Source of the DNA: a virus | DNA length: 53,133 nucleotides | IMG/VR virus record: IMGVR_UViG_3300032116_000282 | Coordinates: 1-53,133 of that record | Reading direction: 5' to 3' (one strand) | Shown here: one piece after another, positions 49,561-53,133 of the stretch | Numbering within the stretch: position 1 is the first letter of the stretch | How the letters are laid out: each line of letters opens with the position of its first letter | Notes under the pieces: model-generated | What the model was told of the DNA's origin: nothing | The model's input: the letters and a program-made list of their open reading frames with translations, nothing else | Databases searched by the model: none | Program-made: the position numbers and the translations under genes

Positions 49561-51048
49561 TTACTCCGAATAAAGGTAGTACATGTCTTGTTTTGAACGT
49601 GTTTGTGCTACGAAATCCACGTTAATTTCTTGTTCTCGTTGGATTTCAGTCTTAGCTTTATTGGACGGAACGGGTGGATTTAGGATACCTACGATCTTAG
49701 ATTCGAGTCCTTTTGCCTTGTGAACGGTCGATAAACGGAGAAAATTGGTGCCTTTTGGGGGTGAAAGTAGGTCATTTATGACACTTTCGAAGTCAGAAAG
49801 TACCGTACAAGACTTCAAAACGTGTCGAATACAGTCAATTTTGTCAGAAGTTGCCTGTTGAGCCATAGCATCTCCCGATTGAAGGCATCGAGTCTCGTAT
49901 TGATCGAGTTTGTACGATAAATCGTCCAAATCTCTAGCATTTCGGTTCTTTACGGTCGAAATGAGGGATTTAGCCAAAGTATCACCTAAGGTCTTGCATG
50001 GAATGCCGTGTTTGATCAAATCTAGGGCAGTTTTGACCAAAGGAGCGTTATATCGACATACAATCAAAGGATTATGCTGTAACATCTCCTTTGCCCAAGC
50101 TGTTCTGTCAGTATAATTGATTCTTTCGATCAATCCTGGGAGTTTTCCTGGGAGGGGTCGTACCTGAGCTGTGGGTCTGATACGATTAGCGTTGTCAGCG
50201 TGGTTTGGTGGGAGTCTGAAAGAGGTTTTAAGGGTAAACTCTGCTGAGATGATCTCCCTAATGCGGTCGATGGAATACGGGTCTGCACCTGAAAAGGCGT
50301 TAATTGCTTGGTTTTCATCTCCACAAAATACCAAGTGTTCGCAGAGTTTGAGTGACAAAGCGAGTCTGGCCGGGGACAAATCTTGACATTCATCTACGAA
50401 TCCTATTGGATAGAGTGGGGTATTGAGTAGCCAAAGAGCTAGCCAAACTTGATCGATGTATGGAATACCAATACGACGGTCAACTTGTTTGGATGCTCGG
50501 ATGATTTGAGCACACTGAGACACCATTTCAGAGTGAGGCTTGAATGGTGCTAGCTCACTGTACTTCATTTGAAGAATGTAGATGTTCTCGTCCGATGCTT
50601 CAAGAAGTTCTTCCTTGAGTTTCTCTACGTATCGGAGTGAGGACAGCCAAGCAAACTTGTTCTTGTTCTGAGACATGGACTGTCCAGTGATCTTTTCAAC
50701 AAGAATTTCTCCAGCTTTCTCATTGATCGGAATAAACCCGTAGTGCTTCTTGAGAACAGTTGCTCCCCAACCGTGATGAGTTCGTACTTCACAGTCTTTA
50801 TGGATTCTTTTCTCAAGTTCTTTAACGATAGTACGGTTGTAAGCCATATAGATAGCTGGTACTGCCGTTTCTCCTTCTTTCCTGGGGAAGTTGGTTCGGC
50901 ACCAGTCATATATGATGGCTTGTTCTTCGGTGTTTTGGAATCGTTCTAACCACATGGTCGGGTTGACAGAACGGTAGTAGAGGTAAGCATCGACCAAGGT
51001 GTGGGTCTTTCCACACCCTGGTCCGGCAGATATCAGTGCATTGGTCAT
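49561..51048 (-). CDS. UvrD/PcrA-like superfamily 1 helicase
   Basis: This 495-residue protein contains the SF1 helicase motifs: Walker A GPGCGKT (9-15), motif II FVDECQD (217-223), motif III GDENQAINAFSGA (243-255), STVHKAKGLES (440-450) and VAQTRSKQ (480-487). It is shorter than cellular UvrD and resembles phage SF1A helicases. It unwinds DNA 3'-5' in the family. It overlaps the next gene by four bases. Confidence 0.85.
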   Translation of the reverse strand: MTNALISAGPGCGKTHTLVDAYLYYRSVNPTMWLERFQNTEEQAIIYDWCRTNFPRKEGETAVPAIYMAYNRTIVKELEKRIHKDCEVRTHHGWGATVLKKHYGFIPINEKAGEILVEKITGQSMSQNKNKFAWLSSLRYVEKLKEELLEASDENIYILQMKYSELAPFKPHSEMVSQCAQIIRASKQVDRRIGIPYIDQVWLALWLLNTPLYPIGFVDECQDLSPARLALSLKLCEHLVFCGDENQAINAFSGADPYSIDRIREIISAEFTLKTSFRLPPNHADNANRIRPTAQVRPLPGKLPGLIERINYTDRTAWAKEMLQHNPLIVCRYNAPLVKTALDLIKHGIPCKTLGDTLAKSLISTVKNRNARDLDDLSYKLDQYETRCLQSGDAMAQQATSDKIDCIRHVLKSCTVLSDFESVINDLLSPPKGTNFLRLSTVHKAKGLESKIVGILNPPVPSNKAKTEIQREQEINVDFVAQTRSKQDMYYLYSE

Positions 51049-51446
51049 GAGTGGTTGAATCCTGGGACGTCTCTGTATCGATCTACTACTAGATCGAGTT
51101 TATGGAGATTGTAGAGGGCTTGGAGTCGTATTGCTGATTCTTCGGACCAGTGTTCTAGTCCTTCTTCAGCTACAATGGCTTGGTCTACGGAAATTTGGTC
51201 GGAGGGATCGTAGTAAACTGCAACTTCATGGTATGAACCAAAGTCATGAGGGAATGATTTGATTCGAAAAACCACAGATAGGTCTTGAGTGTCGGTGAGG
51301 GAGAATCTATTTCGGAGATTGTGTGTTAGATCCTGAATGTAATAACTACATTCGGTTCTTGCTATTTCACTGTACTTGGGGTGTCCGACTTGGATACAGG
51401 GTTCGTCTCCTGGAGTGCAGCCAATTGTGAAGTAATCTGTCGACAT
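51045..51446 (-). CDS. Small protein of unknown function
   Basis: This 133-residue protein includes DLSVVFRIKSFPHDFGSYHEVAVYY and an acidic helical end. It overlaps the upstream gene by 85 bases in another frame. The frame change is again -1, but no clear slippery site was found, and a separate start at 51446 (weak ribosome site) is possible. No recognised family. Confidence 0.5.
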   Translation of the reverse strand: MSTDYFTIGCTPGDEPCIQVGHPKYSEIARTECSYYIQDLTHNLRNRFSLTDTQDLSVVFRIKSFPHDFGSYHEVAVYYDPSDQISVDQAIVAEEGLEHWSEESAIRLQALYNLHKLDLVVDRYRDVPGFNHS

Positions 51447-51640
51447 GACATTAAATCTTTCTGTATTCTGTTTGAGAGTTCATCGAATTTGTACTCATAC
51501 GTATGAGTAAACCAAAGTTCTTTGACTAGATCGAGGCAGAGTTGTGCTTCTCTGAATCTGCGATGGTTGATGAGAGACAGAATTTTATCTTTCTGTCTTA
51601 CAAGTAGAAAATCCATTTCTTCTTCAGTTAGAGTGGTCAC
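51362..51640 (-). CDS. Small helical protein of unknown function
   Basis: This 92-residue protein has LLVRQKDKILSLINHRRFREAQLCLDLVKELW and a polar C-terminus. It is the first gene after an operator-containing gap (51641..51857). A good AAGGAG ribosome site lies in the leader. No recognised family. Confidence 0.6.
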   Translation of the reverse strand: MTTLTEEEMDFLLVRQKDKILSLINHRRFREAQLCLDLVKELWFTHTYEYKFDELSNRIQKDLMSCRQITSQLAALQETNPVSKSDTPSTVK

Positions 51641-51682
51641 AGTATCTCCTTATGATATCTGTTGGTCGCGGAAAAATGTTGT

Positions 51683-51705
51683 AAGTTCTTGGGAAATAAG
51701 AACTT
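51683..51705 (-). other. 8-bp hairpin AAGTTCTT...AAGAACTT
   Basis: AAGTTCTT (51683..51690) pairs with AAGAACTT (51698..51705) around a 7-nt loop. In the minus direction it is followed by ACAACATTTTT, so it may be a terminator for the 51858..52202 gene or a leader structure. Confidence 0.45.
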
Positions 51706-51712
51706 AGGAATT

Positions 51713-51732
51713 AGTATCATGGTGGTGATATT
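51713..51732. promoter_or_regulatory. Operator-like palindrome AGTATCATGG...TGATATT
   Basis: A degenerate copy of the GTATCA-N-TGATAC family in the 217-base gap upstream of 51362..51640. The rest of the gap contains another half-copy at 51782..51798 and no clear promoter of the TTGACT type. Confidence 0.5.
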
Positions 51733-51781
51733 AAGTCGGGTTTCTAAAAAATGGGGTGGTGACTTTCACGAAGCGGAAAAG

Positions 51782-51798
51782 GATCATACCATGATACC
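51782..51798. promoter_or_regulatory. Operator-like site GATCATACCATGATACC
   Basis: A degenerate second copy of the same operator family in the same gap. Only one arm matches well. Confidence 0.4.
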
Positions 51799-51857
51799 AT
51801 CAAGCATAAAATATGCTATAAATCCGATACAGACACAAAATAGAATATCTATAAAAA

Positions 51858-52202
51858 TCATGGACATCCCCATTCTTTATCCAAACGGAGAATGGTGTCG
51901 AGTCTCACAAGAGGTACAGAAAGGAAGCACTTAAAGATACGATCAAACATATCTGGGAATTTACAGATAATTTCACAGAGACGGATCAGCTTCCGCAGCT
52001 TTTCTGGGTGGAGAGTGTAGAGAGTGTCCCTGTTGGGTGTAAGAGTGAATCTCTTAAACTTAGGGAGCTTAACACGGAGATACCGATAGAGGAAGGCGAG
52101 TATTCTCTCTTCGGTTCTGGCTGACCAGTTGTATACAATAGAGAAGATGGTAAGCCTGCAAGATACATAGGACCACGAACGATTGACTAAAACTTTCATC
52201 AT
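51858..52202 (-). CDS. Small basic protein of unknown function
   Basis: This 114-residue protein is basic and hydrophobic with YLRVKLPKFKRFTLTPNRDTL and several Cys. AAGGA lies five to eight bases upstream of the ATG pair at 52202/52199. It is one of the earliest genes of the leftward transcript. No recognised family. Confidence 0.55.
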   Translation of the reverse strand: MMKVLVNRSWSYVSCRLTIFSIVYNWSARTEERILAFLYRYLRVKLPKFKRFTLTPNRDTLYTLHPEKLRKLIRLCEIICKFPDMFDRIFKCFLSVPLVRLDTILRLDKEWGCP

Positions 52203-52260
52203 ACAATCCTTGAAATGAACGTCAGAACTCGTACGGAATAAATTGTAAGAACAACACGAA

Positions 52261-52539
52261 CTATGTTGTATGGTTTTTGAGAGCTTCTGCCATCTTCTTG
52301 GTTAGCTTCTCATGTTTCTTCTTTGACTTCATGAGTTTCTTTACCATAGACTTCATGGTAGCATCTTCTCTGGCCTGGATGGCCTTTTTCCTGGGGGACC
52401 AGGGATTTGGTCCTACTGTGAATGCTTTGGGTAGTCCTACTCCATCTCCATCGTACTTGGTTGGTTGATGACCTGGATCGGAATTTTGATTATCCATAAT
52501 GTTCTTTCCGTAATTCGATGTCTTGATGATCTTGACCAT
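52261..52539 (-). CDS. Small Lys-rich protein of unknown function
   Basis: This 92-residue protein has a Lys-rich C-terminal half (MKSMVKKLMKSKKKHEKLTKKM) and a Gly/Pro-rich N-terminal half. AAGAAAG precedes the ATG at 52539; an ATG at residue 15 with GGAAAG is a possible alternative start. It may bind nucleic acid, on composition only. Confidence 0.55.
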   Translation of the reverse strand: MVKIIKTSNYGKNIMDNQNSDPGHQPTKYDGDGVGLPKAFTVGPNPWSPRKKAIQAREDATMKSMVKKLMKSKKKHEKLTKKMAEALKNHTT

Positions 52540-52576
52540 GATACTTTCTTTCTTGATGAAAACAAAAGTTAATAAA

Positions 52577-52891
52577 TTATCTGTGACCGACTGTTTTGAT
52601 TTGAAGCATAATTGGCTCTAACAACTTGTTAGCTCGGGCCACCGCTTCTTTCTGGGGGAGGAAATCTAGCTGGAGCATAGAGAGAGTGAGAGGGGAATCG
52701 AAGAATGCCTTTCTGTAGTTGAGGGTGAAGTTGGGGATAAGTAGCTTTAGGTCTGCTGGTGACTTCATTTTGGGTCTGATAGTGTATCCCTTGTGAAATA
52801 GAATACATCCAAGAATATCGTACTGTTCACCGTCAAATAAATAAATTGAGGGGTGACGAAGTAGAATCAAGGGAATTTCGATTGTAGTCAT
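52577..52891 (-). CDS. First early gene, small protein of unknown function
   Basis: This 104-residue protein contains IPLILLRHPSIYLFDGEQYDILGC, YTIRPKMKSPADLKLLIPNF and a helical end. It is the first gene after the right-end promoter and operator, so it is likely among the earliest expressed. No recognised family. Confidence 0.6.
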   Translation of the reverse strand: MTTIEIPLILLRHPSIYLFDGEQYDILGCILFHKGYTIRPKMKSPADLKLLIPNFTLNYRKAFFDSPLTLSMLQLDFLPQKEAVARANKLLEPIMLQIKTVGHR

Positions 52892-52932
52892 TATGAATAC
52901 ACTGTCGCAAAATGAGACGCGGCGGATCTAAT

Positions 52933-52951
52933 GATATCACAACGCGATACC
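52933..52951. promoter_or_regulatory. Operator-like palindrome GATATCAC...GATACC
   Basis: A member of the GTATCA-N-TGATAC family beside a CGCG-containing sequence. It lies about 18 to 36 bases downstream of the start predicted from the promoter at 52976..53003, the same placement as at 33.0 kb. Confidence 0.6.
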
Positions 52952-52975
52952 AAGATAGAACGCTCCGCCAATGTA

Positions 52976-53003
52976 ATTATATGCAAGGCAAGTAGAAAGT
53001 CAA
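52976..53003 (-). promoter_or_regulatory. Sigma70-like promoter TTGACT-N16-TATAAT (right end)
   Basis: On the minus strand TTGACT (53003..52998), 16 bases and TATAAT (52981..52976) form a near-consensus promoter with predicted start near 52969. It would begin the leftward early transcript at 52577..52891 and beyond. The extreme right end (53004..53133) is AT-rich and holds no supported gene. Confidence 0.75.
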
Positions 53004-53133
53004 ACGGAATTTTTAAAATAATTTTAGGGCGGATTTAAGTGGATGAAATGCGGACCTGTGGAAGTACCGAAATTTTATAAAAAAATTTATGGGAAAGGAT
53101 GTGAATATAAAAATTAAAAATTTGAGGAAGACA

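Larger units (their letters stand above)
288..52662 (+). repeat. Dispersed polar motif TTCCTGGGGAGGA (one consensus, more than fifty copies)
   Basis: The 12-mer TCCTGGGGAGGA occurs exactly on the plus strand at 3854, 30785, 41605, 42400, 46410 and 49139. Near copies with the core CTGGG(G)(G)AG start near 288, 1096, 4213, 5106, 5283, 7611, 8667, 9048, 11908, 12881, 14376, 16876, 17323, 18125, 20075, 22357, 23857, 29910, 30916, 32056, 33708, 34435, 35035, 35723, 36931, 38466, 38894, 40974, 43223, 44401, 45032, 45559, 47533, 47868, 50150, 50879, 52388 and 52650, among others. Nearly all are in this orientation; I noticed only three clear reverse copies (near 12665, 13820 and 26054). The half-sites TCCT and AGGA form a short dyad around a G run. 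Confidence 0.8.

Noticed and set aside
51045-51640. Programmed -1 frameshift between 51362..51640 and 51045..51446
   Set aside because: The frame relation is -1, but I found no slippery heptamer with a following stem, and a separate start is possible.
53101-53133. A plus-strand GTG start near the right end with AAAGG upstream
   Set aside because: Only eleven codons are visible, spacing to the AAAGG is too short, and the region is low-complexity AT-rich.

Overview
This window looks like the genome, or most of it, of a tailed dsDNA phage with a long-tailed (siphovirus-like) virion. Every gene I support lies on the minus strand, so transcription runs from high to low coordinates. The best host guess is a planctomycete. 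Several proteins resemble families I associate with planctomycetes and their viruses: a small secreted Arg/Val/Pro-rich protein (41834..42184), a GPGT...CNC protein (3802..4302), a CxC-type ERV/ALR-like domain (4299..5447), a Cys-rich virion-region protein (5447..6916), a secreted PKD-like protein (30730..31482) and a subtilisin-like protease (32015..32941). This is recognition from memory, not a database search.

In transcription order, the right end (about 53.0 to 51.0 kb) holds a strong sigma70-like promoter with a palindromic operator and small early genes. From 51 to 36 kb is the replication and recombination block: UvrD-like helicase, WGR plus ATP-dependent DNA ligase, PD-(D/E)XK endonuclease, HTH protein, family 4 uracil-DNA glycosylase, RecB-like nuclease, MazG-like pyrophosphatase, Sak4-like ATPase, an SSB-like protein, a DNA polymerase I-type enzyme and a primase-helicase. 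The large terminase (34198..36375) follows. A second promoter and operator at 33.0 kb then drives a subtilase, a secreted PKD-like protein, a membrane/coiled-coil holin-like protein, tail-spike and fibre-like proteins, a metallopeptidase and a 26-repeat protein.

Next come portal, a protease-major capsid fusion, a decoration-like protein, neck and tail-completion genes, major tail protein, tail assembly chaperones joined by a well-formed -1 frameshift signal, the tape measure, and distal tail genes. The left 5 kb is regulatory. A ParB-like (DGQHR-type) gene sits between two arrays of short palindromes, next to a tRNA-like minihelix, a T-rich repeat and a third promoter/operator cluster containing a G-quadruplex-type sequence.

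The most unusual signal is not a gene. A short polar motif (consensus TTCCTGGGGAGGA on the plus strand, which is the template strand) recurs more than fifty times, roughly once per gene. It lies mostly inside coding sequence, in more than one reading frame and almost always in the same orientation. No integrase, transposase, CRISPR array, complete tRNA or recognisable peptidoglycan endolysin was found.
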